Below, in pieces: positions 24,231-32,343 of a DNA stretch of 64,000 nucleotides. The position numbers were made by a program, and so were the translations under genes. The DNA is taken from assembly GCA_963728445.1 (NCBI GenBank), contig CAVSJO010000006.1, positions 1,240,001 through 1,304,000 of the forward strand, in the 5' to 3' direction. The notes under the pieces were generated by a model. The model did not search any database. It saw only the letters and a program-made list of their open reading frames with translations, and had not been told where the DNA came from. Every line of letters starts with the position of its first letter. The stretch's first letter is position 1. Origin of the DNA: CAVSJO01 sp963728445 (lineage in GTDB: Bacteria; Gemmatimonadota; Gemmatimonadetes; Longimicrobiales; RSA9).

Positions 24231-26875
24231 AGCGAATCCCGGAGCGCAGTGGCTTGCCGGGTCCTCATTCCGTCGGCGCCGAACGCGCTGGTCAGCGCCG
24301 GAAGCGCCCGTTCGACGGCGGAGAGTGCGTCGGCTCGCCTCCCGCCCGCGAGGAGGGCCCGGGCCCGCAGCAGCTCGGCCCGTCCCACGTAGCCGCTCCT
24401 CCCCAGTGCCACGGAGTCGATCGCGGCGGCCGCCCAGGCCACCCTGGCGAGGGAGTCGGCGGTGGCGACGTCGCCCTGCTCGAGGTGCATCTCGGCGGAG
24501 ACCAGGTACGGCAGCGACAGGTCGGGAGGCGGAACCGTCCCGTCTCCGCCCAGGGTGGCGAGGGCGCTGTCCAGGGACGCGACGGCGCCCTCGTCGCCAC
24601 GGGCGTGGCGCAGGCGCGCGCTGTTGAGCGCGAGCATCGCTCGTCGGCTGTGCGTGCCGTCCGGCAGCCGCGCCACGGCTTCGGCCGCCTCGTCCACCCG
24701 TCCCTGGTCGAATCGCAGTTGAGCCACGGCCGCCGGTGCCCACGCGGCAATTCCCCCGCCTCCCTCCGTCGTATCGCGCAGCGCCCGCTCGATCCAGACG
24801 TCCGCGGAGTCGAACTGCTCGAGACGCAGCAGAGCGAGACCGTGAAGGAAAGCGACGATGCCGTTCGCGCGTCCGTCGCCGAACACACTCTCCTGCTCTC
24901 GCACGATGGGGAGGATGAGGGAGTCCACGGTGGCGAACTCGCCCAGCTCCCACAGCGTCCCCGCGAGGAACGACAGCGCGTTGGGCAGGATGTCCGTCAT
25001 CGCATAGCCAGCGGAATCGAGGCGGGCGATGATCTCCACCTGGTAGCGCGCCGCCTCGCGCCCCTGTCCGGTGGCCCGAAGGGCGTTCGCGAGGTCGTTC
25101 AGGACCTGGAGGCGGAGGGACTCGGCGCCCGAGCTTTCCACCAGCGAAAGGGCCCGTCGGATCAGCGTGACGGCCGAGTCGGGCCGTTCCATGGCGGCCA
25201 TCAGCTGACCCTCGGCGTCCAGGCAGAGACCCCGGACCGGGTCGGAGGAATCGGTGGCGACGAGGGCGGCGCGGGCCTCCGCCAGGTCCGACGCGGCCGA
25301 GTCGAACTGCTCGTCGTAGGCGAAGCTGTAGACGCGTGCGCAGTCGGCGAGGGCGACCTGCGGCCTGGCGTCCCCGGCGCGTGCGATGGCGCGCGCGCGG
25401 GAGAGGACGGCCCGCTGGGCAGTGCGATCTCCAATCTCGTACAGCCGGTTCGACAGATCGGCGAGGATCTCCGCCACGAGCCACGGCTCCGCCCGGTACT
25501 TCCGCGTCAGGACCTCCTCCCCCAGCCGGATCCGCTCCACCGGGGAGAGCAGCCGGCCACCGGCCCCGCGCGAATCGCTGGCGAGTACCGCCTGCACGTC
25601 CGACATCGCGATCTGCCGTCGAGCGTTGCTCACCGCGACGTCGCGCTGACGCCTCGCCGACCTCATCTGCGCGCCGGAGAACGCCGTCGCCGCCGAAAGG
25701 CTCAGCACGGCGAGGGCTGTGGCGGCGACCGCCGTCCGATTGCGCCGAACGAACTTGAGCAGGCGGTACGTCGCCCGGTCCGCGCGAGCTCGAACCGGGT
25801 GGCCGCCGAGGAACCGTCGCAGATCCTCCTGCAGGGCGGCCGCCGACGAGTACCGACGCTCAGGCTCCTTCCGGAGCGCCTGCGACACGATGGCATCGAG
25901 GTCGCCGCGCACGACGCGGCCGGCGGTCTGCGATGGAGGCGGCGGCTCCTCGTGCAGGATGGCCTGCTCCAGCGCGCGCACAGACGGGGCGCCGAACGGC
26001 GGACGGCCCGTGAGGAGCTGATGGAGCACAGCCCCGAGCTGGTACACGTCCGTGAGCGCCGTCGCCGATTCCCCACGCACCTGCTCGGGCGCCGCGAACT
26101 CGGGCGTCATCCAGCCGCGTGACGTGCGGGTGAGGGGATCGTCGGGTCGCTCGTGTTCCACGTCGAGCATTTCGGCGAGCCCGAAGTCGAGGAGCTTCAC
26201 GGCCCCGTCGTCCGTGACCAGGATGTTCGCGGGCTTCAGGTCCCGGTGCACGACGAGCTGGCCGTGCGCGTACTGGGTCGCTTCGACCACCCTGAGGAAC
26301 AGCTCGATGCGGCGGCGGACGGAAAGGCCATGCTCCGCGCAGTACCGGTCGATCGGCAGGCCATCGACCAGCTCCATCACGAGGTACGGCACGCCGTCGT
26401 CCATGACTCCACCATCGAGCAGGCGCGCGATTCCGGGATGCTGCAGAGTCGCCAGCACCTGGCGCTCCCGGCGGAAGCGGCGGCGGTCGGAGTCGGAATC
26501 GAGCTCGGCCCGGAGCAGCTTCACGGCGACGCGCTGCTCGAACTGCCCGTCGGCACGTTCGGCGAGGAAGACGCGGGACATGCCGCCACGGCCGATCTGG
26601 CGGATGAGGCGGTAGGCGCCCAGCCGCAGGCCCTCGTACGAGCTCGAAGCTGCAGCGTCCGGAAATTCGCCGAGCACGGCGGCGGCCGCACGCTCTGGCG
26701 GAGATGTGAGGAAGCGGCGGGCCGCCGCCACGCGCTCGATCAGCCGCTCGACCTCGCGACGGAGCTCGGGGTCGGTCCCGCACTCCTCCTCCACGAGCCG
26801 CGGCCACTCGGTCGGCTCGCTGTCCAGGAGGATGTCGAGGGTGCGCTCGACGCGGATCCACAGGTCACGATCCAT
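24215..26875 (-). CDS. Membrane Ser/Thr protein kinase with extracytoplasmic TPR-like region
   Basis: PknB-type eukaryotic-like kinase, 886 residues. Kinase domain about 87-350 with glycine loop GRGGMSRVF, Lys119 in VAVKLL, HRDLKPAN at 210 and DFG at 230. A single membrane helix follows at about 381-402, then a long outer region (405-886) of alpha-helical, TPR-like repeats. The N-terminal 70 residues are the short helical segment commonly seen in kinases next to ECF factors. It starts 15 bp after the stop of the ECF sigma gene, so they form a pair; phosphorylation-dependent control of that sigma factor is inferred from such pairs elsewhere. Confidence 0.93.
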   Translation of the reverse strand: MDRDLWIRVERTLDILLDSEPTEWPRLVEEECGTDPELRREVERLIERVAAARRFLTSPPERAAAAVLGEFPDAAASSSYEGLRLGAYRLIRQIGRGGMSRVFLAERADGQFEQRVAVKLLRAELDSDSDRRRFRRERQVLATLQHPGIARLLDGGVMDDGVPYLVMELVDGLPIDRYCAEHGLSVRRRIELFLRVVEATQYAHGQLVVHRDLKPANILVTDDGAVKLLDFGLAEMLDVEHERPDDPLTRTSRGWMTPEFAAPEQVRGESATALTDVYQLGAVLHQLLTGRPPFGAPSVRALEQAILHEEPPPPSQTAGRVVRGDLDAIVSQALRKEPERRYSSAAALQEDLRRFLGGHPVRARADRATYRLLKFVRRNRTAVAATALAVLSLSAATAFSGAQMRSARRQRDVAVSNARRQIAMSDVQAVLASDSRGAGGRLLSPVERIRLGEEVLTRKYRAEPWLVAEILADLSNRLYEIGDRTAQRAVLSRARAIARAGDARPQVALADCARVYSFAYDEQFDSAASDLAEARAALVATDSSDPVRGLCLDAEGQLMAAMERPDSAVTLIRRALSLVESSGAESLRLQVLNDLANALRATGQGREAARYQVEIIARLDSAGYAMTDILPNALSFLAGTLWELGEFATVDSLILPIVREQESVFGDGRANGIVAFLHGLALLRLEQFDSADVWIERALRDTTEGGGGIAAWAPAAVAQLRFDQGRVDEAAEAVARLPDGTHSRRAMLALNSARLRHARGDEGAVASLDSALATLGGDGTVPPPDLSLPYLVSAEMHLEQGDVATADSLARVAWAAAAIDSVALGRSGYVGRAELLRARALLAGGRRADALSAVERALPALTSAFGADGMRTRQATALRDSLRLRR

Positions 26876-26890
26876 GGTCCGATTCCTCTG

Positions 26891-27436
26891 TCAGCAACCC
26901 GGCCTGCCCGCAGAGCTCAACTCGCCGAGGAGGAAGAGTCGGGCCTTCAGCCAGTCACGCTCGACCGTCCGGGCCGAGACACCGAGCATCTTCGCCACGT
27001 CGTGCTCCGCGACGCCGCCGAAGAACCGTAGCTCCACCACCTGCCGGAGCCTTCGATCGACGGAGTCCAGATGATCCAGGGCGGCATCGACCGCCAGGAT
27101 CTGGTCCATCTCCATCTCCAGCGAGGCGTCGACGTCGCCCAGGGTGACCCGGGTGAATTCGCCCCCCCGCTTCACTGCGCTCCTGCGCCGTGCGAAGTCC
27201 GTCAGCACCTGGCGCATGGCCCGCGCCGCGGCGCCGAAGAAGTGGGCCCGCCCCTCCCATCCGCCGTCCGGGTCACGCGCGAGCTTCAGAAAAGCCTCGT
27301 GGACCAGCTCGGTCGTGCAGAGCGTGGCCCCTCCGCCCGCCGACCGGAGGCGATGACGCGCGATGCGCTTCAGCTCCTCGTAGACGAGGGGGACCAGGGC
27401 TTCGGTCCGCAGCCCTTCGAATTCGCCGAGCGGCAT
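26891..27436 (-). CDS. ECF-family RNA polymerase sigma factor
   Basis: Sigma-70 family regulator of 181 residues of the type found with Ser/Thr kinases in Acidobacteria, Planctomycetes and Gemmatimonadota. Region 2 shows ELVHEAFLKL and a helix with FFGAAARAMRQVL; region 4 shows LRQVVELRFFGG followed by the helix-turn-helix VAKMLGVSARTVERDW. The start at 27436 (MPLGEFEGLR) gives the family length; a longer frame to 27490 is possible. No anti-sigma factor gene is adjacent; the kinase next to it takes that position. Confidence 0.92.
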   Translation of the reverse strand: MPLGEFEGLRTEALVPLVYEELKRIARHRLRSAGGGATLCTTELVHEAFLKLARDPDGGWEGRAHFFGAAARAMRQVLTDFARRRSAVKRGGEFTRVTLGDVDASLEMEMDQILAVDAALDHLDSVDRRLRQVVELRFFGGVAEHDVAKMLGVSARTVERDWLKARLFLLGELSSAGRPGC

Positions 27437-27579
27437 AGGAAAACGGGAGCCACGGGAGGGTGGCGATGGAGCGGCCGAGAACGTCCACATCGGGCGGTCG
27501 CTCGGTGGACGCGGCCACGTCGCCTACTATTGCGGACGCCGCGTACCGGGCGCAATGCCGGCGTGGCCCCCCCGGCGAA

Positions 27580-28821
27580 TCAGCGCAGGGACCGCAGCCT
27601 CCGTCCGGCCTCCTCCAGCGTCTCGTCCCGCTTGCAGAACGCGAAGCGGACGCGCGTCCGCCCGGCGGCCGGGTCGCTGTAGAAGCTCGAGCCCGGCACC
27701 GGGGCGACGCCCCCCGCCATGCGACCGTCCGCGCCCGCCGCCAGCCAGCGGGAGAAGGCGCTGTCGTCCAGATCACTCAGGCCCGAGAAGTCCGCCATGA
27801 CGTAGTACGCGCCGGCCGGGGCCGAGCACCGGAAGCCGGCTTCCTGCAGCGCGGGGACGAGGACGTCGCGGCGGCGGCGGTAGTCGGCGGCGAGGCCGCG
27901 GTAGTAGTCGTCGCCCAGCTCCTCGAGCCCCACCGCGCACGCTTCCTGGAGGGGAGCCGGCGCGCCGACGGTGAGGAAGTCGTGGACCTTCCGGATCGCA
28001 GCCGTCAGGTCCGGCGGCGCGATCATCGTACCCACCCGCCATCCGGTCACGCTGAACGTCTTCGAGAACCCGCTGATCGTGATGGTCCGCTCGCGCATGC
28101 CGTCGAGCGTCGCGAGCGGGACGTGCTCGCCCTCGTAGCGGATGTGCTCGTAGATCTCGTCGGTGACGGCGACGACGTCGTGCCGGCGGCAGAGCTCCGC
28201 GACGCGCTCCAGCTCGCCGCGGGAGAACACCCACCCCGACGGGTTGTTGGGCGTGTTCACGATGATCGCGCGCGTGCGCGCGCACACGACCTCCTCCAGC
28301 CGGTCGAGGTCCGGTCCGCATTCCGGGTCCAGCGGCACGTATACCGGCTTCGCCCCGCACAGAATCGCGTCGGGCCCGTAGTTCTCGTAGTACGGCTCGA
28401 AGACGACGACCTCGTCGCCGGGGTCGATGACGGCCAGCAGCGCGGCGGCCATCGCCTCGGTCGCCCCGCACGTGACCGTGATCTCCCGATCGCCGTCGAC
28501 CTCCATGCCGTAGAAACGGGCGTACTTCGCCTCCAGCGCCCGCCGCAGCCGCGGCGTGCCCCACGTGACCGCATACTGGTTCACGTCCGACCGGATGGCC
28601 TCGCACGCCGCCTCCTTCAGCCGCTCCGGCGCCGGGAAGTCGGGGAAGCCCTGGGCCAGATTGATGGCGTCATGCGTCGTCGCGACGCGGGTCATCTCCC
28701 GGATCACGGACTCCGTGAACGTTCTCGTTCGCGTGGCGGTCCGATCCGGGGAAGGCGTGGTGGTTCGATCCGGGGAATGCGCGGTGGTTCGATCCGGGGA
28801 ATGCGTGGTGGTTCGATCCAT
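27580..28821 (-). CDS. PLP-dependent class I aminotransferase
   Basis: Cytoplasmic fold-type I aminotransferase of the kynurenine/methionine aminotransferase-like subgroup. Core motifs: DAINLAQGFPDFP near the start, NTPNNPSG, and the PLP-lysine segment SGFSKTFSVTGWR. The exact amino donor is not predictable. The ATG at 28821 gives 413 residues; the first 30 consist of an eight-residue repeat (DRTTTHSP and variants) not found in the family, so translation may in fact begin at MTRVATTHDA about 42 residues later. Sigma factor and kinase genes lie downstream on the same strand, 143 bp away. Confidence 0.88.
   Translation of the reverse strand: MDRTTTHSPDRTTAHSPDRTTTPSPDRTATRTRTFTESVIREMTRVATTHDAINLAQGFPDFPAPERLKEAACEAIRSDVNQYAVTWGTPRLRRALEAKYARFYGMEVDGDREITVTCGATEAMAAALLAVIDPGDEVVVFEPYYENYGPDAILCGAKPVYVPLDPECGPDLDRLEEVVCARTRAIIVNTPNNPSGWVFSRGELERVAELCRRHDVVAVTDEIYEHIRYEGEHVPLATLDGMRERTITISGFSKTFSVTGWRVGTMIAPPDLTAAIRKVHDFLTVGAPAPLQEACAVGLEELGDDYYRGLAADYRRRRDVLVPALQEAGFRCSAPAGAYYVMADFSGLSDLDDSAFSRWLAAGADGRMAGGVAPVPGSSFYSDPAAGRTRVRFAFCKRDETLEEAGRRLRSLR
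28747..28818. repeat. Three tandem 24-bp repeats at the aminotransferase 5' end
   Basis: Units of 24 bp (plus-strand core GGTTCGATCCGGGGAA) encode DRTTTHSP, DRTTAHSP and DRTTTPSP on the minus strand, followed by a partial fourth unit. They lie immediately after the annotated start codon. Confidence 0.85.
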
Positions 28822-28860
28822 GCGGGCTCTCTTTGTGTGTGGGCGGCCGCTGGTGCGGCC

Positions 28861-29285
28861 GCAGGGGGTCGGGGCCTGCGGCCCCTCCGAGGGGGTCGGC
28901 CCTGCGGGCCTCCGAGGAGGTCGAGGGCCTGCGGCCCTCTCCGAGGGGGTCACTCCGCCTTCGGCTCCGTTCCGAGGGGGCGGGGCGCGCGCTGCGCGGC
29001 CCCTCCGAGGAAGGCGCGCGGCGCGACTCAGGCGGACGCGACCTTGTGCCGGCAACGCAGCCGCGCGGCGAGGTCGGCCGTGCCCGGCGGCCTCGGCGCC
29101 CGCGACCGCCGTCTCGGAGCGAGACCGCAAGTCGAGCGACCTCCTCGCAGGCCCGAAGGGCCGCCCCCCTCGGAGCGAGACCGCAGGTCGAGCGACCTCC
29201 TCGGAGAGGGCCGCAGGCCCTCGACCCCCTCGGAGCGGCGGCGCAGCCGCCGCGACCCCCTGCCGCGGCGCGAGCCGCGGCCTTG
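28861..29285. repeat. Class I hairpin-repeat array C (inverted two-arm array)
   Basis: Fills most of the 524-base divergent spacer between the aminotransferase and aconitase genes. The left arm (28861-29025) has plus-oriented units such as GGGGCCTGCGGCCCC and GAGGGCCTGCGGCCCTC with CTCCGAGGGGGTCG linkers. The right arm (about 29110-29285) has the reverse orientation: GGCCCGAAGGGCC, GACCGCAGGTC, GAGGGCCGCAGGCCCTC and GCGGCGGCGCAGCCGCCGC with CGACCCCCTCGGAGC linkers. No credible gene lies here; the aconitase promoter must lie within or beyond the right arm. Confidence 0.85.
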
Positions 29286-29345
29286 CGAATCCCCGGCCAG
29301 CGCCCGCAACCTACTCCAAACGACTCTATCGGATCGAGTGCCCCA

Positions 29346-32096
29346 ATGGCAACTGACAGCTTTGGCAGCCGCGACCAGCTCCGCGTGGGCGGCCGCACCT
29401 ACGAGATCTTCCGGCTCGACGCCCTGGAGAAGGCGGGGCTTTCGCCGAGTCGGCTGCCCTACTCTCTCCGGATCCTGCTGGAGAACCTGCTCCGCACCGA
29501 GGACGGGACCATCGTCACGAAGGACGACATCGAGGCCCTGGCGCGGTGGGACCCGCAGGCCGCGCCGGAGACGGAGATCGCGTTCACGCCCGCGCGCGTG
29601 CTGCTGCAGGACTTCACGGGCGTGCCCGCGGTCGTCGACCTGGCTGCCATGCGGGACGCCATGGCCCGCATGGGCGGTGATCCCACGCGCATCAATCCGC
29701 TGCAGCCGGCGGAGCTGGTGATCGACCACTCCGTGCAGGTGGACGTGTTCGGCACGCGCATGGCGTTCGAGTTCAACGCGGAGATGGAGTACAAGCGCAA
29801 CAAGGAGCGCTACGCGTTCCTGCGCTGGGGCCGGAACGCGTTCGACAACTTCCGCGTGGTTCCGCCCGAGACGGGCATCGTGCACCAGGTCAACCTGGAG
29901 TACCTGGCCCGGGGCGTGTTCGGAGAGGACGGCGGGCAGGCGTACCCGGACACACTGGTGGGCACGGATTCGCACACCACGATGGTGAACGGGCTCGGCG
30001 TCCTCGGCTGGGGCGTCGGAGGCATCGAGGCGGAGGCCGCGATGCTCGGCCAGGCCATCTCCATGCTCATTCCCCAGGTCGTCGGGTTCCGGCTGACGGG
30101 TGAGCTGCCCGAGGGCGCGACGGCCACGGACCTGGTCCTGACCGTCACGCAGATGCTCCGCAGGAAGGGCGTCGTCGGCAAGTTCGTCGAGTTCTTCGGT
30201 CCCGGGCTGGAGCACCTGCCGCTGGCGGACCGGGCGACGATTGGCAACATGTCCCCGGAGTACGGCGCGACGTGCGGCATCTTCCCCGTGGACGCCGAGA
30301 CGCTCCGGTACATGAAGTTCACGGGCCGCTCCGACGAGCGCGTCGCTCTGGTGGACGCGTACATGAAGGAGCAGGGCCTCTTCCACACGGCGGACACGCC
30401 GCAGGCCGAGTACTCGGACACCCTCGAGCTCGACATGGCGACGGTGGAGCCGAGCCTCGCGGGGCCTCGCCGGCCGCAGGACCGCTTCGACCTCTCGAAG
30501 GCGAAGCGCTCCTACCTGGACAGCTTCACCCCCTTCGCCGAGGAGCGGGCGGCCCGTTCCGCGGCGATGGAGGCGTCCGACGGCGGCGCCGGCGGCGTGG
30601 CCGTCACAACGAACGGCGCCCGCAGCGCGACGATCGCGACGGACGACACCGAGTACACGCTGCGCGAGGGCGCGGTGGTGATCGCCGCGATCACGTCGTG
30701 CACGAACACGTCGAACCCCGCCGTGATGGTCGGGGCCGGGCTGCTGGCGAAGAAGGCGGTGGAGAAGGGGCTGAAGAGCAAGCCGTGGGTGAAGACGTCC
30801 CTGGCACCGGGCTCGAAGGTCGTGACCGACTACCTCGAGGAGGCGGGGCTGCAGGATTACCTGGACGAGCTTGGCTTCCAGCTCGTGGGCTACGGCTGCA
30901 CCACGTGCATCGGCAATAGTGGCCCGCTGGACCCGGAGATCAGCCGTGCGGTGCGGGAGTACGACCTCGTCGTCTGCTCCGTGCTGAGCGGGAACCGCAA
31001 CTTCGAGGGGCGCATCAACTCGGACACGCGCTTCAACTATCTCGCCTCGCCGCCCCTGTGCGTGGCGTACGCGCTGGCGGGGCGCATGGACATCGACCTC
31101 TACAACGAGCCCATCGGCAAGGACCGGGAAGGCCGGTCGGTCTTCCTGAAGGACATCTGGCCGACGCAGAGGGAGATCCACGACACCATGGGCCGGGCGG
31201 TGCGCTCGGAGATGTTCAGCGGGCAGTACGCGACGGTATTCGAGGGCGACGACCGCTGGCGCGCGCTGCCGGTCCCCGAAGGCGACCGCTTCGCGTGGGA
31301 CCCGGAGTCCACGTACGTGAAGGAGCCCCCGTACTTCATCGACATGCCGAAGGAGCCGCCGGCGGCGGAGGACCTGAAGGGCGCCCGTGTGCTGGCTCTG
31401 TTGGGCGACAGCATCACGACGGACCACATCTCGCCGGCGGGCAGCATCGCGAAGGACTCGCCGGCGGCGAAGTACCTGGAGAGCCACGGCATCGAGCGGA
31501 AGGACTTCAATTCCTACGGGTCCCGGCGAGGCAATCACGAGGTCATGATGCGCGGCACGTTCGCGAACATCCGGCTGCGCAACCGCCTCGTACCCGGGGT
31601 GGAGGGCGGCTACACGCTGCACATCCCGAGCGGCGAGACCCTGACGATCTACGACGCCGCCATGAAGTACCGCGAGCAGGCGACGCCGCTCATCGTTCTC
31701 GCCGGCAAGGAGTACGGCACCGGCTCGTCCCGGGACTGGGCCGCCAAGGGTCCGGCGCTGCAGGGGGTCAGGGCGGTCATCGCCGAGTCGTACGAGCGGA
31801 TCCACCGCTCGAATCTCATCGGCATGGGCGTGCTGCCGCTGCAATTCAAGTCGGGGGAGAGCGCCGAGTCCCTCGGTCTGACGGGGAAGGAGACGTACGA
31901 CATCGTCGGACTCGCAGAGGGCGTCGAGGACCGGTTCCGCAACAGGCGCACGGTCACCGTCCGCGTCACGAGCGACGACGGCAACAGCCGGGAATTCGAG
32001 GCGCGCGTGCGCATCGACACCCCGCAGGAGGCGGAGTACTACCGGAACGGCGGAATCCTCAACTACGTGCTCCGGCAGCTCCTCGGAACGGCCTGA
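29346..32096 (+). CDS. acnA: Aconitate hydratase (AcnA type)
   Basis: TCA-cycle enzyme interconverting citrate and isocitrate through a [4Fe-4S] cluster. The 916-residue product has the AcnA/IRP layout: DHSVQVD near residue 120, GTDSHTTMVNGLG, cluster cysteines in SCTNTSNP and the pair CTTCIGNSGPL, and the swivel-domain motif GSSRDWAAKG. The start MATDSFGSRDQLRV fits the family and cuts off repeat-derived residues that an upstream extension to 28833 would add. No ribosome-binding site is obvious. A long hairpin terminator follows. Confidence 0.96.
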   Translation: MATDSFGSRDQLRVGGRTYEIFRLDALEKAGLSPSRLPYSLRILLENLLRTEDGTIVTKDDIEALARWDPQAAPETEIAFTPARVLLQDFTGVPAVVDLAAMRDAMARMGGDPTRINPLQPAELVIDHSVQVDVFGTRMAFEFNAEMEYKRNKERYAFLRWGRNAFDNFRVVPPETGIVHQVNLEYLARGVFGEDGGQAYPDTLVGTDSHTTMVNGLGVLGWGVGGIEAEAAMLGQAISMLIPQVVGFRLTGELPEGATATDLVLTVTQMLRRKGVVGKFVEFFGPGLEHLPLADRATIGNMSPEYGATCGIFPVDAETLRYMKFTGRSDERVALVDAYMKEQGLFHTADTPQAEYSDTLELDMATVEPSLAGPRRPQDRFDLSKAKRSYLDSFTPFAEERAARSAAMEASDGGAGGVAVTTNGARSATIATDDTEYTLREGAVVIAAITSCTNTSNPAVMVGAGLLAKKAVEKGLKSKPWVKTSLAPGSKVVTDYLEEAGLQDYLDELGFQLVGYGCTTCIGNSGPLDPEISRAVREYDLVVCSVLSGNRNFEGRINSDTRFNYLASPPLCVAYALAGRMDIDLYNEPIGKDREGRSVFLKDIWPTQREIHDTMGRAVRSEMFSGQYATVFEGDDRWRALPVPEGDRFAWDPESTYVKEPPYFIDMPKEPPAAEDLKGARVLALLGDSITTDHISPAGSIAKDSPAAKYLESHGIERKDFNSYGSRRGNHEVMMRGTFANIRLRNRLVPGVEGGYTLHIPSGETLTIYDAAMKYREQATPLIVLAGKEYGTGSSRDWAAKGPALQGVRAVIAESYERIHRSNLIGMGVLPLQFKSGESAESLGLTGKETYDIVGLAEGVEDRFRNRRTVTVRVTSDDGNSREFEARVRIDTPQEAEYYRNGGILNYVLRQLLGTA

Positions 32097-32123
32097 CGGC
32101 GGGGGGCGCAGCCGCATCGAGCC

Positions 32124-32158
32124 GGGGGCCTCGGGCGACGCAGCCGCCCGGGGCCCCC
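32124..32158 (+). terminator. Terminator after acnA
   Basis: GGGGGCCTCGGGCG pairs with CGCCCGGGGCCCCC around a short ACGCAGC-type loop, 27 bases after the stop, followed by TTCGC. Confidence 0.7.
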
Positions 32159-32343
32159 CTTCGCGTGTCCCGGCAGCGGTGTTTCATTCGTTCTACATGC
32201 CGGAGGCCGGTGTCCACGCCGGCAAGGCGTTTCCGGCCCCGAACTCATTGCGGCACGGGCCGTGGACCGGTAGCGTTGGGCCCTGGCGAGACGGGGCGCG
32301 GGCGCTCCGCGCCAGGCAGACTTCACCACCCAAAGGAGTACGA

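Noticed and set aside
23846..26122. 758-codon plus-strand frame crossing from the repeat lipoprotein into the kinase gene
   Set aside because: It is out of frame with the lipoprotein and antisense to the kinase; no recognisable sequence.
28861..29285. CRISPR array
   Set aside because: Units are self-complementary hairpins with short constant linkers; there are no unique 30-base spacers of constant size and no cas genes nearby.
29028..32117. 1029-codon minus-strand frame opposite aconitase
   Set aside because: It is the shadow of acnA: rich in Arg/His/Val, without motifs or a plausible start.
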